DNA from: Clostridia bacterium
GTDB lineage: Bacteria > Bacillota > Clostridia > Saccharofermentanales > Saccharofermentanaceae
NCBI GenBank assembly: GCA_024403735.1
Contig: JAKSRG010000006.1
Span: 1 to 64,000, forward strand
DNA length: 64,000 nt
Direction: 5' to 3'
Part shown: positions 1-9,342 of the stretch, one piece after another
Layout of the letters: every line of letters begins with the position of its first letter
How positions within the stretch are numbered: position 1 is the stretch's first letter
The notes under the pieces: generated by a model
Seen by the model: the letters and a program-made list of their open reading frames with translations, nothing else
Told to the model about the DNA's origin: nothing
The model's database searches: none
Position numbers and translations under genes: made by a program

Positions 1-64
1 GCATTCATCCCCCACTTAAGAAGTGGGGGTATTCTGCCAGGTTTTAGATAAAATATCTAGAACA
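1..64 (-). repeat. IS200/IS605-like end remnant, copy 1
   Basis: A perfect hairpin CCCCCACTT/AAGTGGGGG (9-17 with 21-29) is followed on the plus strand by a stretch containing GGTTTTAGATAAAATA and CTAGAACA. The same arrangement recurs near 32.06 kb. Read on the minus strand it is an AT-rich stretch, then a G/C hairpin, then a short TGAAT-type end, which is how right ends of IS200/IS605 elements look. No transposase or TnpB gene is adjacent. The left edge is cut by the window. Confidence 0.45.
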
Positions 65-66
65 CG

Positions 67-106
67 AAAAGAACCTATATGCGAAACTCCGCATATAGGT
101 TCTTTT
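67..106 (-). terminator. Rho-independent terminator after the CPBP gene
   Basis: A 17-bp perfect stem (67-83 with 90-106) around the loop AAACTC, with A and T runs at its two ends, so it can act in both directions. It lies 28 bases beyond the stop of the minus-strand CPBP protease gene and directly abuts the repeat at 1-64. Confidence 0.8.
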
Positions 107-134
107 ATTAGTTATCAATTCGTATTAGTAACGA

Positions 135-1058
135 TTATGCAAGCATTGTGATTGTTGTCAAAGCAATAAAACCAAAACCAACGATGAAGTAGATAATTGA
201 TACTGGGTTAAGAAGACAGCACTTTGCTGCTTCACCACTTGTAAGATTCTCATTCTTCTTGAGCTTAATGAACTTTCTGTACTTAACGCAGAAAAGAACA
301 ATACCAAGGATTGCAAATGCTACGAGTACATATGAATAAAGCATAAGTGGAACTTCGCTATCGAGCTTCATAAGGTTAGCAGCAATAGCTGATGTTGCGA
401 GGTTAACTACCATGTGAAGTGCAATTGTATAAAGGATCTTGCCTGTCTTAACATATACAAATCCAAGAACAAGACCGATCAATGTAGCATAGAATAACTG
501 TGCGAAATTCTGGTGGAAAATACCAAATGCAACTGAAGAGAAGATAACTGCCCAAATCTGGCTGTGCTTAGCCATTCTATCGATGAGAAGCTTACGGAAT
601 AAAATCTCTTCCGCGATTGGTGCAGTAATACCTACTACAAGAATTCTAAAGAAATCACTATCACCTGTTGTAATTGAAGCAACTGCCTGCTGTGAATTAT
701 CATTAATAAGGTTTGTGATAATACCAGAAAAACTTGAACCGATATATACCATTGTATAAATGATAGGGATAATTCCTAGGAATACAATTGGTGAGATTGA
801 CTTCTTCTCAATACCGATATCTGACTTCTTTCTAAATGCAAAATAAACAATTGGTGTGCAAATAAGATGAAGTGGAATAAGAATTAATAAATACTGTGTG
901 TAAGGTTTATCTCCTAATCCAATTGCTCCAATAATAAATGAACAAATAATCTGTACTATTGGGTAAGCAAATAGAAGAACGAGTGCTACTACTGCTGATA
1001 TCGTAAAGTCTTTACGAGCAGCTTTCTTAACTGATGTTTTGTCTATTGTGTTTTCCAT
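135..1058 (-). CDS. CPBP family intramembrane glutamic endopeptidase
   Basis: A membrane protein of 307 residues with about eight hydrophobic segments. The three CPBP (Abi/Rce1-like, PF02517) motifs are visible: EEILFR (EExxxR), FGIFH (FxxxH) and HMVVN (HxxxN), which form the catalytic glutamate/histidine site in this family. I start it at MENTIDKTSV because AGGAGGTC lies at 1062-1069, just ahead of that ATG; the frame stays open upstream to 1223 but has no ribosome binding site. Family members process prenylated proteins or bacteriocin-related peptides, or modify membrane signalling; the substrate here is unknown. It follows a lipoprotein gene by 182 bases and ends at a strong terminator. 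Confidence 0.85.
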   Translation of the reverse strand: MENTIDKTSVKKAARKDFTISAVVALVLLFAYPIVQIICSFIIGAIGLGDKPYTQYLLILIPLHLICTPIVYFAFRKKSDIGIEKKSISPIVFLGIIPIIYTMVYIGSSFSGIITNLINDNSQQAVASITTGDSDFFRILVVGITAPIAEEILFRKLLIDRMAKHSQIWAVIFSSVAFGIFHQNFAQLFYATLIGLVLGFVYVKTGKILYTIALHMVVNLATSAIAANLMKLDSEVPLMLYSYVLVAFAILGIVLFCVKYRKFIKLKKNENLTSGEAAKCCLLNPVSIIYFIVGFGFIALTTITMLA

Positions 1059-1240
1059 AACTGACCTCCTTAATTCGACAATGACATAATAAACACCGTG
1101 AATTAAAGAAACGCAAAATAAACTTAAAGAAAGTATAAAGATAAATTTAAACAAATATATAGGCACAACAAGCCTAACCCCTGCTGCGCCTACATACCTT
1201 CTAATTAACCTTCTATTTGGCAACCACTAATATACTTTTA

Positions 1241-2518
1241 TTACTTTGCAATCGCATATACAGTATTCGCACCCGCTACGAGCTCTACTGCTATGGACTT
1301 TGAATCTTTCTTTTCAGCCTCTGTAATTCTGAATACTACATGTACCATAGTTCCTGAGTTATATGAGATTCCATCATACTTAGTAACCATATCAATATAT
1401 GAATCGCTACTGCTATAGAACTCAGGAGCAACTGTCTTCGCTACACCATCAACATATAGTGTCGCACTATCAATAAAGCCATCTGTGCCCTGAATAGTAC
1501 TAGAGACATTAGTAACGTAGAAATACGTATCTACATAATAGAAACCATCTGGTGCAGTATAGTACCAATAGTAACCACTCGTCTTAGCTGGCAAAAGAGT
1601 TGTAGTAATCTGACAAGACTTGAACTCACTAGAATAAATAGTTCCCTTCTTAAGGATATCGCCCTTACTAATCTTACTCTCCTCAAAAGTCTGCTTAGCT
1701 ACTGCGAGAGTATATTCCTTATCCTTATCGAGAAGGGCGCTGTAATCTACCTCTTCCTTCGTCTCTGAAGGCATACTCAAGTAGATACTCTTTAGTTCCT
1801 CTATCGTATCGTAGCTATCAATAGTAACGGTATTAAGACTACCTAAGAGTTCATTATAACGAGCAATACAGCTAGCATTATAAGTTTCCATTATTCCACT
1901 CATCTCATCACCGTTAGTCACGAGTGACTTCTGCTCATCGGTAAGTTTTTCATATGCCTGGTATGCATCGAAAACTTCCTCTCGGTTCTCATATGTAACC
2001 TCACTAGGAATAGCGTCAATCAATTCGATTGCAATATCTGCCAAAAACTGATTGTAATCATTCTCAGCATTCGCAAGAATATCAGCCTTTGTCACTAATT
2101 CCTTCTGTTCGTCTGTCAATGCATCATATGCACTCTGAGCAGTCTCAATTTTACCCTTGCTAGGATAATCCATTGGATAAATCTCATCTATCTTTGTATC
2201 GACGCCACTAGCAACCTTTTGATTATATTCACCATACTTAGTAATAAAAATATTCTCATTACCAAGCTTCGCCTTGCAGTTATCATCTAGCGCTTCGTAT
2301 AACTCGATAGCTATATTAAGCTCCTGCAGATCACCTTTATTGATATCTTTATTAGCAAACTTATCAATATAAACTTGGATCTCATCTAATTTTTGAAGTT
2401 CTTCCTGGGTTAATACAACCTCTGTTTCTTTAACACTAACTACATTTGAACAACTAGTTAGAAAACTAAATGCCAAAGATAATGCCATGCAAACTGCAAT
2501 AAATGTGCGTTTCTTCAT
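1241..2518 (-). CDS. Lipoprotein with helical repeats and a C-terminal beta-rich domain
   Basis: 425 residues. The N-terminus is a lipoprotein signal with lipobox LTSC, so Cys23 is probably lipidated and the protein anchored outside the membrane. Residues from about 105 to 215 carry two copies of a helical repeat with the signature LTDEQKxLVT, common in surface proteins of gut Firmicutes. The last 130 or so residues contain YYVDTYFYVTN and look like a DUF4352/telokin-like beta domain. AGGAGGG at 2526-2532 supports the ATG. Function unknown; possibly cell-envelope binding. It sits upstream of the CPBP protease on the same strand. Confidence 0.8.
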   Translation of the reverse strand: MKKRTFIAVCMALSLAFSFLTSCSNVVSVKETEVVLTQEELQKLDEIQVYIDKFANKDINKGDLQELNIAIELYEALDDNCKAKLGNENIFITKYGEYNQKVASGVDTKIDEIYPMDYPSKGKIETAQSAYDALTDEQKELVTKADILANAENDYNQFLADIAIELIDAIPSEVTYENREEVFDAYQAYEKLTDEQKSLVTNGDEMSGIMETYNASCIARYNELLGSLNTVTIDSYDTIEELKSIYLSMPSETKEEVDYSALLDKDKEYTLAVAKQTFEESKISKGDILKKGTIYSSEFKSCQITTTLLPAKTSGYYWYYTAPDGFYYVDTYFYVTNVSSTIQGTDGFIDSATLYVDGVAKTVAPEFYSSSDSYIDMVTKYDGISYNSGTMVHVVFRITEAEKKDSKSIAVELVAGANTVYAIAK

Positions 2519-2662
2519 CCTATGTCCCTCCTAATATAATAATTGCCCTTTTCTTTTAGTTGGATTATTAAGTCGTAACTTAACTTCACCATCTTTCTAT
2601 CGTCATTATAGTACGGAGAGACTTAAGAATTGTCGGCTGTCAGTCTACAGCAAGAAGGCAGC

Positions 2663-2697
2663 AAAAAACCTCCTAAACAGTAGGTTCAGGAGGTTTT
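2663..2697 (-). terminator. Terminator after the channel gene
   Basis: The stem AAAACCTCCT/AGGAGGTTTT (2665-2674 with 2688-2697) is followed on the minus strand by a T run. It lies 28 bases past the stop codon of the channel gene. Confidence 0.75.
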
Positions 2698-2707
2698 CGA
2701 GATGGTC
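2692..2707 (+). repeat. Intergenic TTTTCGA-N4-GTC motif, site 1
   Basis: GGTTTTCGAGATGGTC. It overlaps the right arm of the terminator at 2663-2697. It shares TTTTCGA, a four-base gap and GTC with five other intergenic sites in this window. It is the weakest match at the 5' end. Confidence 0.35.
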
Positions 2708-2724
2708 ATATGAATTGTTATATA

Positions 2725-4863
2725 TTAATGATTTGTATAAACAACTACCTTGTCATTCTTCTCGAGCTTCATCTTGTTCTGTGTAAGATCGCCCTCGAAA
2801 AGAGTTACGCGGCCACCTGGCTTAACGAAACCAAGTGCAATTGTTGGGTTCTGCTTATGCTTAGGAATTGATGGGTCAATAGATGCTTCCCATACTGCAC
2901 GCACGAACTCAGCCTGAGTACATTCACCAGGAAGTTCATCGAAGAAAGAAGAAACTTTCTTACAATATACTTCCTTACTCTCATAGCTAGAAACATCTTC
3001 ATTTCCACTGTCATCAGCTTCAGTATCGTAAGTGAGAATATCTGTGTAGAAATTGAAGATAGCTTCCTTCTCACCAATTTGAGTAATCATCTTACTAATA
3101 TATCTATTACTAATAACGATGTTGTCTACACTGTAGCTACCAACGATGTCGTGGTGCTTTGGATCGATAATCTCAACGATGATATCAATACTTTCAACAT
3201 CGAAGTCTGGATTAGCACTCTTCTTGTCTGCGATAATATCCTGAACATATACAAGATTAGCAAGCGCATTGGCATCAATATTTTCATTAAGTGCGTTATC
3301 GTCTGAAAGAATAAGAATACTTGTATCCTCTTCATTAGCATCAACGAATTCTTCAATTGTTGAACAGATAATATCCTTTTCGTAGACATTAGCAGCTACA
3401 GTCTTAATTACGAACGGATAGTCCTTATAGTAGTTCATCTTCTCAAGGCTCTTCTTATCATCGATAACAACTATCTCCAAAATCTCGCCTTCGCCATTTC
3501 TGTAATTCCATTCATCACGGAAAGCACAGAAGCCCTTCATGATGTCTTTACACTTACTATTGTGACCAAGGATGATGACACTCTTCTTCTCCATCCAGTA
3601 ATCCTTGTTAAGTTTTACCGTATAGTCAGAAGCAGGGATACTATCAGCTTTTTTGATAGACTTCTCGCTCTCTGCTGAGTAGAAGAAGTAATGCTTACCA
3701 TCAATAACAATTGAAGAGAGAGGAATTGCATGAGCGTGGTTCTTAATATACTTAGTAACATATTCATTATCATTAGGAACGCTCTTCTCCTCATCGTAGA
3801 AAGTAGCTCCCTTGTTAGAGAACAATTCTCTATAGGCAAGGTTAAGTTCTGGCATAAGAGAGAACTGTGAGAGGATCTGGCCAAGAATCTCATTAATACG
3901 TACAGGTACAATATTGCACTTACCATCAACCTGCTTATATTTAATAATCTTATTTACAAGTTCAGCAGTCCATTCATCAGTAATCTCGACTATAATCTTC
4001 TGATTATCTGCTGAGCTCTCAGAAGCAGTTATATCAGATACCTGCATGAGCGTCTTAATTGTTCTCGCATTACCCCTAGCGCTATCATCCATGCGCTCTA
4101 GCTGCTCGAATTTACACATTGAATTGTTAACATCATCGCCTAAGATAATTACTGATCTAGCACTCTCAAGGGAAATATCATGGAGCTGCTTAGATGAGAA
4201 AACGTCACCCTCACGAACGATATAGAGAACATTCATCTTACAACGCTCTCTGTGATATTTAATCTTACCTGCTATAAAAGGCATCTCGCTACACTTAGCC
4301 TTAAGTGCTGCATTCTCTCTGTCAATTGTGTCACCTAATCGTTCAGAGATTTCCTTGACAATAGCATCTTTCCTACCATAATCAACGAGGACAACAACCT
4401 TCTGCTTACCACTGCAGTACAAAAGATCGTTAATAATCTCTGATGCTCGTGTGTTCCAGTTAAGGATTACCAGATGATTAGACATTTCAATCTTTCTCTT
4501 ACCTGAATTAGAATTATCGATAAAGTTGGAGATATAATTAGTTACATAACCGATGATCGAGCCCGTAAATGAGATCATTCCGATGATAACTATAGCAAGA
4601 CATATAATTGCTATTGCTGTACTAGATTCTCCAATATCACTAATAACATATGAGATACAGCCTGCATCCAAGATCATTGTTATTGTATAGAAAGCAGCCT
4701 CAAATAGACCCATATTCTCTGTTCCAGTAAGACCAAATCTGCTAATAATAACGGCAGACAGGAACAAGAAAATTACATTAAAAAGCATTATCGCGAATAA
4801 TACTACTCTACCCGGATTTTTCGCTATCTGAAGACTAATCCATTCATTTATTTTCTTCTTCAT
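2725..4863 (-). CDS. CASTOR/POLLUX-like ion channel with two RCK-like domains
   Basis: 712 residues. Hydrophobic segments lie near residues 17-40, 53-72 and 83-110, followed by a basic stretch and two Rossmann-like nucleotide-binding domains, one starting near residue 129 (LVILNWN) and one near 427 (VIILGHNS). This order matches the CASTOR/POLLUX/SYM8 family (PF06241): a pore region joined to tandem RCK gating domains. The pore region has no TVGYG potassium filter; TMILDAGC occupies that place, as in other family members, so ion selectivity cannot be read from sequence. Bacterial homologues are mostly uncharacterised. The gene appears monocistronic with its own terminator. The Shine-Dalgarno sequence is weak. 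Confidence 0.75.
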   Translation of the reverse strand: MKKKINEWISLQIAKNPGRVVLFAIMLFNVIFLFLSAVIISRFGLTGTENMGLFEAAFYTITMILDAGCISYVISDIGESSTAIAIICLAIVIIGMISFTGSIIGYVTNYISNFIDNSNSGKRKIEMSNHLVILNWNTRASEIINDLLYCSGKQKVVVLVDYGRKDAIVKEISERLGDTIDRENAALKAKCSEMPFIAGKIKYHRERCKMNVLYIVREGDVFSSKQLHDISLESARSVIILGDDVNNSMCKFEQLERMDDSARGNARTIKTLMQVSDITASESSADNQKIIVEITDEWTAELVNKIIKYKQVDGKCNIVPVRINEILGQILSQFSLMPELNLAYRELFSNKGATFYDEEKSVPNDNEYVTKYIKNHAHAIPLSSIVIDGKHYFFYSAESEKSIKKADSIPASDYTVKLNKDYWMEKKSVIILGHNSKCKDIMKGFCAFRDEWNYRNGEGEILEIVVIDDKKSLEKMNYYKDYPFVIKTVAANVYEKDIICSTIEEFVDANEEDTSILILSDDNALNENIDANALANLVYVQDIIADKKSANPDFDVESIDIIVEIIDPKHHDIVGSYSVDNIVISNRYISKMITQIGEKEAIFNFYTDILTYDTEADDSGNEDVSSYESKEVYCKKVSSFFDELPGECTQAEFVRAVWEASIDPSIPKHKQNPTIALGFVKPGGRVTLFEGDLTQNKMKLEKNDKVVVYTNH

Positions 4864-4980
4864 TTATTAACTCACATTCCTAATAATAATCGAACACTCT
4901 AATTATGAACTAACTACTAGTTAATAATCAATTATTATTTATCGCTATACCTACTAGCGACCAACCACCCCATCAAAAGC

Positions 4981-5766
4981 TTATCTGAACCAGCCTTCCA
5001 AGATGAAACCCAATCCCTTATCAAAGCAAGGATACAAATGATCTTCTCCTTCAAATACTTCCCACTGATATGAAATCTTATTTGTAGCTAGCATATTCAG
5101 TATTCTGATGTTACGCGGATATAACATATCCTCCGTTCCACAAGTAAGGATAATAGTTGGCAAAGTATCAGTCACATTATGAGCACTAATCGCTGCCTCA
5201 ACATTTCTACTAGGATCGTTATCAAACGTATCTATTGGTCCAAATGTATCCATATAGTACTGTCTTCTCTTAACCGAATCCGGGAACCCAACAACCAATG
5301 GATTAGCAATGCTAATATCATTCGATATAAAAGCACCAGATATTGAGCCATATCCCTTGAAATACTCTGGATGATTTAACCCGATTAGTAATGTTCCATA
5401 ACCACCCATTGATATGCCAGCTAGATAGCAATCAAAATTATTCATATCAAAACGTCCATCTAGATCATTAATGAGTTCCTCATGAAGGAATGAACTAACA
5501 TCTCTACCTTCTCTATTAATGTAGAACCAGTTATATAGATAAGGAGTAACAATAAGCACATTATGCTTATCCGCATATTCCTGGAGGTTAAGATTATTAT
5601 TCATCTCGTCTAGCGGATCTTTATACTTAGATTTAGCGCCAATATCTTCATCCCAATATCCATGAAGCAAGATAAGAACTCGCTCAATAACGCTCGGAGC
5701 AACTGCCTGGTATTCAATCTCTTGTGCTAAATAATTTGATGCAATTTTAAATCTGTAATACGCCAT
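4981..5766 (-). CDS. Esterase of the EstA/esterase D type, alpha/beta hydrolase
   Basis: 261 residues, no signal peptide, so cytoplasmic. An oxyanion-type LLHGYWDED segment lies near residue 33. The nucleophile elbow GISMGG holds the catalytic serine. A likely catalytic Asp lies in GTEDML and the His in GEDHLYP. This is the layout of the PF00756 esterases such as lactococcal tributyrin esterase, which cleave short-chain acyl or aryl esters or S-formylglutathione. The substrate is unknown. The gene stands alone between the channel gene and the aromatic operon. Confidence 0.8.
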   Translation of the reverse strand: MAYYRFKIASNYLAQEIEYQAVAPSVIERVLILLHGYWDEDIGAKSKYKDPLDEMNNNLNLQEYADKHNVLIVTPYLYNWFYINREGRDVSSFLHEELINDLDGRFDMNNFDCYLAGISMGGYGTLLIGLNHPEYFKGYGSISGAFISNDISIANPLVVGFPDSVKRRQYYMDTFGPIDTFDNDPSRNVEAAISAHNVTDTLPTIILTCGTEDMLYPRNIRILNMLATNKISYQWEVFEGEDHLYPCFDKGLGFILEGWFR

Positions 5767-5843
5767 ATATGTACCTCTCTATAAATTATTTAACATAGAA
5801 CTATTGAGGCGGCGTGTTTTCGAAATCTTATAAAAATTCACAA

Positions 5844-5896
5844 CAAAAAACTGCCCCGAAACTCACCCATTTATTGGATAAAGTTATCGAGGCAGT
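5844..5896 (-). terminator. Terminator closing the aromatic amino-acid operon
   Basis: Minus strand: ACTGCCTCGATA pairs with a TTTCGGGGCAGT segment across a loop of about 22 bases, followed by a run of six T. It lies 88 bases after the stop of the small membrane protein gene at 5985-6419. Confidence 0.65.
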
Positions 5897-5984
5897 CGAA
5901 GTAACATTGTTAAATATATAGTGATATCAAGCATCTTGTGGACTTCAAGCTTAGAGACACAAACTACCACACAAATCCTATTCT

Positions 5985-6419
5985 TTATAGATTATTCTTC
6001 TTAATATACCTTTTTAGTAAGAAAGTCTGAGATATAGTTAATCCCGCAAAAGATACTATGTACACACTGAAACCCATTATGCAGATGGCAATAATATCGC
6101 CAATCTCCATACCATTCATATATGTACCAATAACTATAAGCGCCATTGTAACCAAAAAGAATGCAAGAAAGACTAGTGCAGTAAATAATAACCCTGAACG
6201 CTTCCATTTACCATTTTTCTTCACAAAGTCATGACCAACGTAGCCATGCTTTTGGCAGAAGTAAATTTCTAGTTTATCACCATCATTAAAAAGCTTATGG
6301 TATGGTTTTTTGATTTTGCTCTGCACTGTAACAAGAATAATATTAAACAGTGGAACCGCAATAGCTATCATTACCAATAAACTCAAAAATATTTCCTTGT
6401 CATCTACAAGAAATCTCAT
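5985..6419 (-). CDS. Small membrane protein at the end of the aromatic operon, unknown function
   Basis: 144 residues with three hydrophobic segments: about 12-32, 77-98 and 106-130. A polar loop of some 40 residues lies between the first and second and contains FCQKHGYVGHDF. I do not recognise a family. It begins 37 bases after aroQ, on the same strand and ahead of the same terminator, so it is probably co-transcribed with the aromatic genes. That alone does not show a role in the pathway. AGGGAT precedes the ATG. Confidence 0.65.
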   Translation of the reverse strand: MRFLVDDKEIFLSLLVMIAIAVPLFNIILVTVQSKIKKPYHKLFNDGDKLEIYFCQKHGYVGHDFVKKNGKWKRSGLLFTALVFLAFFLVTMALIVIGTYMNGMEIGDIIAICIMGFSVYIVSFAGLTISQTFLLKRYIKKNNL

Positions 6420-6456
6420 TTCTTCTATCCCTTAATCAGCTTAGAAAATACAAAAA

Positions 6457-6891
6457 TTAGGCTTTTTCCTCAATAAGATAATCAATACCTTCAATGTAGC
6501 CATTAATGCCATGACCTGTGATTGTCTTACAAGCATAGTATGAAATATAAGAGATCTGGCGGAATGCTTCACGCTCAGATACTTCTGAGATATGAACTTC
6601 TACAGTTGGGATCTGGACTGACTTAAGTGCGTCAAGGATTGCAACAGATGTATGTGTATATCCACCTGGATTGAAAACAATTCCGTCAACCTTATCAAAG
6701 TATGCCTGCTGGATGTAATCGATGAGGTCACCTTCGTGATTGCTCTGCTTGCACTCTACTTCAACACCCTTTTCAGCGCAGTGCTTTGTAATCATATCAA
6801 CAACATCTTTGTATGTTGTATTTCCGTAAATAGCTGGCTCACGAATGCCGAGCATATTGAGGTTTGGTCCATTTAATACGAGTAATTTCAT
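6457..6891 (-). CDS. aroQ: 3-dehydroquinate dehydratase, type II
   Basis: 144 residues, the normal length for the dodecameric type II enzyme. It converts 3-dehydroquinate to 3-dehydroshikimate, step 3 of the shikimate pathway. Visible motifs are the N-terminal LNGPNLNMLGIREP with the lid arginine and tyrosine region, QSNHEGDLID, and NPGGYTHTS. The ATG overlaps the stop of the upstream aroE/aroK fusion by four bases (ATGA), implying translational coupling. Confidence 0.95.
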   Translation of the reverse strand: MKLLVLNGPNLNMLGIREPAIYGNTTYKDVVDMITKHCAEKGVEVECKQSNHEGDLIDYIQQAYFDKVDGIVFNPGGYTHTSVAILDALKSVQIPTVEVHISEVSEREAFRQISYISYYACKTITGHGINGYIEGIDYLIEEKA

Positions 6892-8144
6892 AATGCTAAC
6901 TCCTTTTTGTATTTATCGAGAACAGCTGGCTCATTCTCAAAATCTGGTAAATCCCATACGATGTCACACATCTTCTCATAAAGAGGTGTTCTAGCTTCTA
7001 GAAGAGCCTCAATTCCTTTGTTCTTGCTCATTGGTCGATTGCTTGTATCCTGCAAGAGAAGGCTCTTAAGTGGACGCTTGAGGTAAATAACCTTGGAATT
7101 ACACTTGAGAAAGAACTCATTTACTTCACGAGTAACTACTCCGCCACCTGTTGAAATAACGAGACCTGACTTAGGAAGATACTTCTTAACAAGTTCTGTC
7201 TCCATACGTCTAAACTCATCTTCACCCTTTGTCTGGATGATGTTAGATGGAGTATCCTTGTACTCTTCCTTGAAGAGGATATCAAGATCAACAAATTCCT
7301 TACCGAATTCCTTGGCGAGTTTCTTACCAAGAGTTGTCTTACCTGAACCAGGCATACCGATTATTGTAATATTGAGCATACCGAACTCGAGTTCGCGAAC
7401 TACTTTCTCAATGAGTTCAACATTTGGCTCGAATGACTTGCCCTGGAAAATTGCTGCCGCCTTATAAGCCTGTGCTACGAGCATTGATAAACCACCAGAA
7501 GTCTTGAGGCCCAAGTTCTTAGCATCCTGCAATAGCTTTGTTCTTGATGGGTTATATACGATATCTGCTACAGCCTCTAAGTTATTGAACTTCTCCAAAA
7601 CAATCGGACTGCAATCTACGTTAGGGTACATTCCAACAGGAGTTGTATTAACAATTACCTGTGTATCTGCGCAAACATCGTAGCAGTTCTCATAATTAAC
7701 TTCGCCACTTCTTGAGCAGAGAGTAATCTTACCTGCACCGAGCTGCTTTAATGCGTAGACAATAGCTACTGAAGCGCCACCTGTTCCGAGTACGAGGCAG
7801 TTACGTCCAGTGATCTCGATGTTTTCGCGCTGTAACATGTAAATGAAGCCATATACATCTGTGTTGTAACCCTTAAATCCACCACCTGGAAGAGCTACTA
7901 CAGTATTAACAGCGCCAACTTCGCGTGCTTCATCTGAGAGTTCACTGCAAAGTGACATAGCAAGCTTCTTGTAAGGGATAGTAACGTTAAATCCCTTAAG
8001 GTCTTCCTTACCCTCGAATATTGCGTGAACCTGTTCTTCACTACGCTCGAGAATAGTGTATTCATAAGAGCCAAAAGACTTATGAATCTGTGGAGAATAC
8101 GAATGTGGAAGTGACTTTCCTAGTACGCCATACTTGTCTGCCAT
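6888..8144 (-). CDS. aroE/aroK: Shikimate dehydrogenase-shikimate kinase fusion
   Basis: 418 residues covering pathway steps 4 and 5 in one chain. Residues 1 to about 250 are AroE: the shikimate-binding KSLPHSYSP, the NTDVYGF Asp region, an NADP-binding GTGGAS and NTTPVGMYP. Residues from about 255 are shikimate kinase: P-loop GMPGSGKTT, the FVDLD and GGGVV shikimate-binding segments and a lid with RPLKSLL. Both halves look complete, so one chain would reduce 3-dehydroshikimate and phosphorylate the product. The Shine-Dalgarno is weak (AGGCTAGG). It starts 37 bases after pheA. Confidence 0.93.
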   Translation of the reverse strand: MADKYGVLGKSLPHSYSPQIHKSFGSYEYTILERSEEQVHAIFEGKEDLKGFNVTIPYKKLAMSLCSELSDEAREVGAVNTVVALPGGGFKGYNTDVYGFIYMLQRENIEITGRNCLVLGTGGASVAIVYALKQLGAGKITLCSRSGEVNYENCYDVCADTQVIVNTTPVGMYPNVDCSPIVLEKFNNLEAVADIVYNPSRTKLLQDAKNLGLKTSGGLSMLVAQAYKAAAIFQGKSFEPNVELIEKVVRELEFGMLNITIIGMPGSGKTTLGKKLAKEFGKEFVDLDILFKEEYKDTPSNIIQTKGEDEFRRMETELVKKYLPKSGLVISTGGGVVTREVNEFFLKCNSKVIYLKRPLKSLLLQDTSNRPMSKNKGIEALLEARTPLYEKMCDIVWDLPDFENEPAVLDKYKKELAL

Positions 8145-8181
8145 TTTAATAACCTAGCCTTTGCGTGATTTCTATGTGCAA

Positions 8182-9330
8182 TTATACGATTTCTGAATAT
8201 GAACCTAAGTAACGGAATTCCTTACCCATTGTCTGGAGCTTAGCGATCATACGTGAGAAACCTTCGTTATAGATTGAGCAATCAAGATCGAAGTAGAACA
8301 TGAACTCGAAGTCACGACCTGCGAGAGGACGAGACTCAATCTTTGTGAGGTTAACACCGTTTGTATATAGATAAGCGAGAACCTTATATAGAGCACCTGG
8401 CTCATGGTTAAGAACCATCATAAGTGATGTTCTTGAAGCACCTGGATAAATCTCGAGCTTCTTAGAAATAACCATAAATCTTGTGTAGTTATTACCCTGA
8501 TCCTGAACTGAGTGCTTAACGATATTAAGACCGTAGAGGTCACTACACTTTGAGTTGGATAAGCAGCAGAGGTCTGTTCGGCCTGACTCAGCAACCATCT
8601 GAGCAGCTACTGCAGTATTCTTACATGTAGTAACCTTAACATCTGGTCCAAGAGACTCGATGAACTCACGTGACTGTGAGATAGCCTGCTCATGTGAGAT
8701 AACTTCCTTAATGTCGCTCATCTTAGCACCTGGGAGCATCATGCAGCAGTGGTCAACCTTAACACGAACTGTGCGAACGATGTTAAAGTGATGCTTGATC
8801 ATGAGGTCATATACGAGTGCTACTGTACCAGCATTTGAATTCTCAATTGGAAGTACACCATACTCACATGTGCCATTATCAATTGCCTTGAACACATCAG
8901 AGAATGAATTAACAAATGAGATTGTTGGGAGCTGGAAAGCCTTCTCACAAGCTTCCTGTGAGTATGCTCCTTCTACACCCTGACAAGCAACTGTAGCTCT
9001 TGTAGGGAATGGCTTATTTGCCATCTCCTTGATAACCTCATCAATCTCTTTGAAGTCCTCACCAAGTGATGGAACAAACTTACTCTGGAGACCACGAGAC
9101 ACCTCGAAGAGTACTGAATACACAGCTGTAATATAAGGCTTTGTTCTGTCATCAGCCATATCGTAAATCTTAGCCATCTTCTCGCGCTCACGTGATGAGT
9201 CGAGGACTGGTTTTCCAATATTCATCTTATATTCGCCAATCTTCTCAGCAACTTCCATTCTTTTCTGGAAAGCATCAATAAGCTGAGCATCAGCTGCATC
9301 AATTTGCTGTCTTAATTCATCAAGATCCAT
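8182..9330 (-). CDS. pheA: Chorismate mutase/prephenate dehydratase (P-protein)
   Basis: 382 residues with three domains. AroQ-type chorismate mutase lies at 1 to about 85 (LRQQIDAAD, EKIGEYK). Prephenate dehydratase follows at about 110-290 (GVEGAYSQEA; the TRF triad in NYTRFMV). A regulatory ACT domain occupies about 297-380 with HEPGALYK and the ESRP motif that binds phenylalanine. It makes phenylpyruvate from chorismate and is presumably feedback-inhibited by Phe. AAGGAG precedes the ATG. aroC ends 12 bases upstream. Confidence 0.95.
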   Translation of the reverse strand: MDLDELRQQIDAADAQLIDAFQKRMEVAEKIGEYKMNIGKPVLDSSREREKMAKIYDMADDRTKPYITAVYSVLFEVSRGLQSKFVPSLGEDFKEIDEVIKEMANKPFPTRATVACQGVEGAYSQEACEKAFQLPTISFVNSFSDVFKAIDNGTCEYGVLPIENSNAGTVALVYDLMIKHHFNIVRTVRVKVDHCCMMLPGAKMSDIKEVISHEQAISQSREFIESLGPDVKVTTCKNTAVAAQMVAESGRTDLCCLSNSKCSDLYGLNIVKHSVQDQGNNYTRFMVISKKLEIYPGASRTSLMMVLNHEPGALYKVLAYLYTNGVNLTKIESRPLAGRDFEFMFYFDLDCSIYNEGFSRMIAKLQTMGKEFRYLGSYSEIV

Positions 9331-9342
9331 ACGTCGTTCTCC

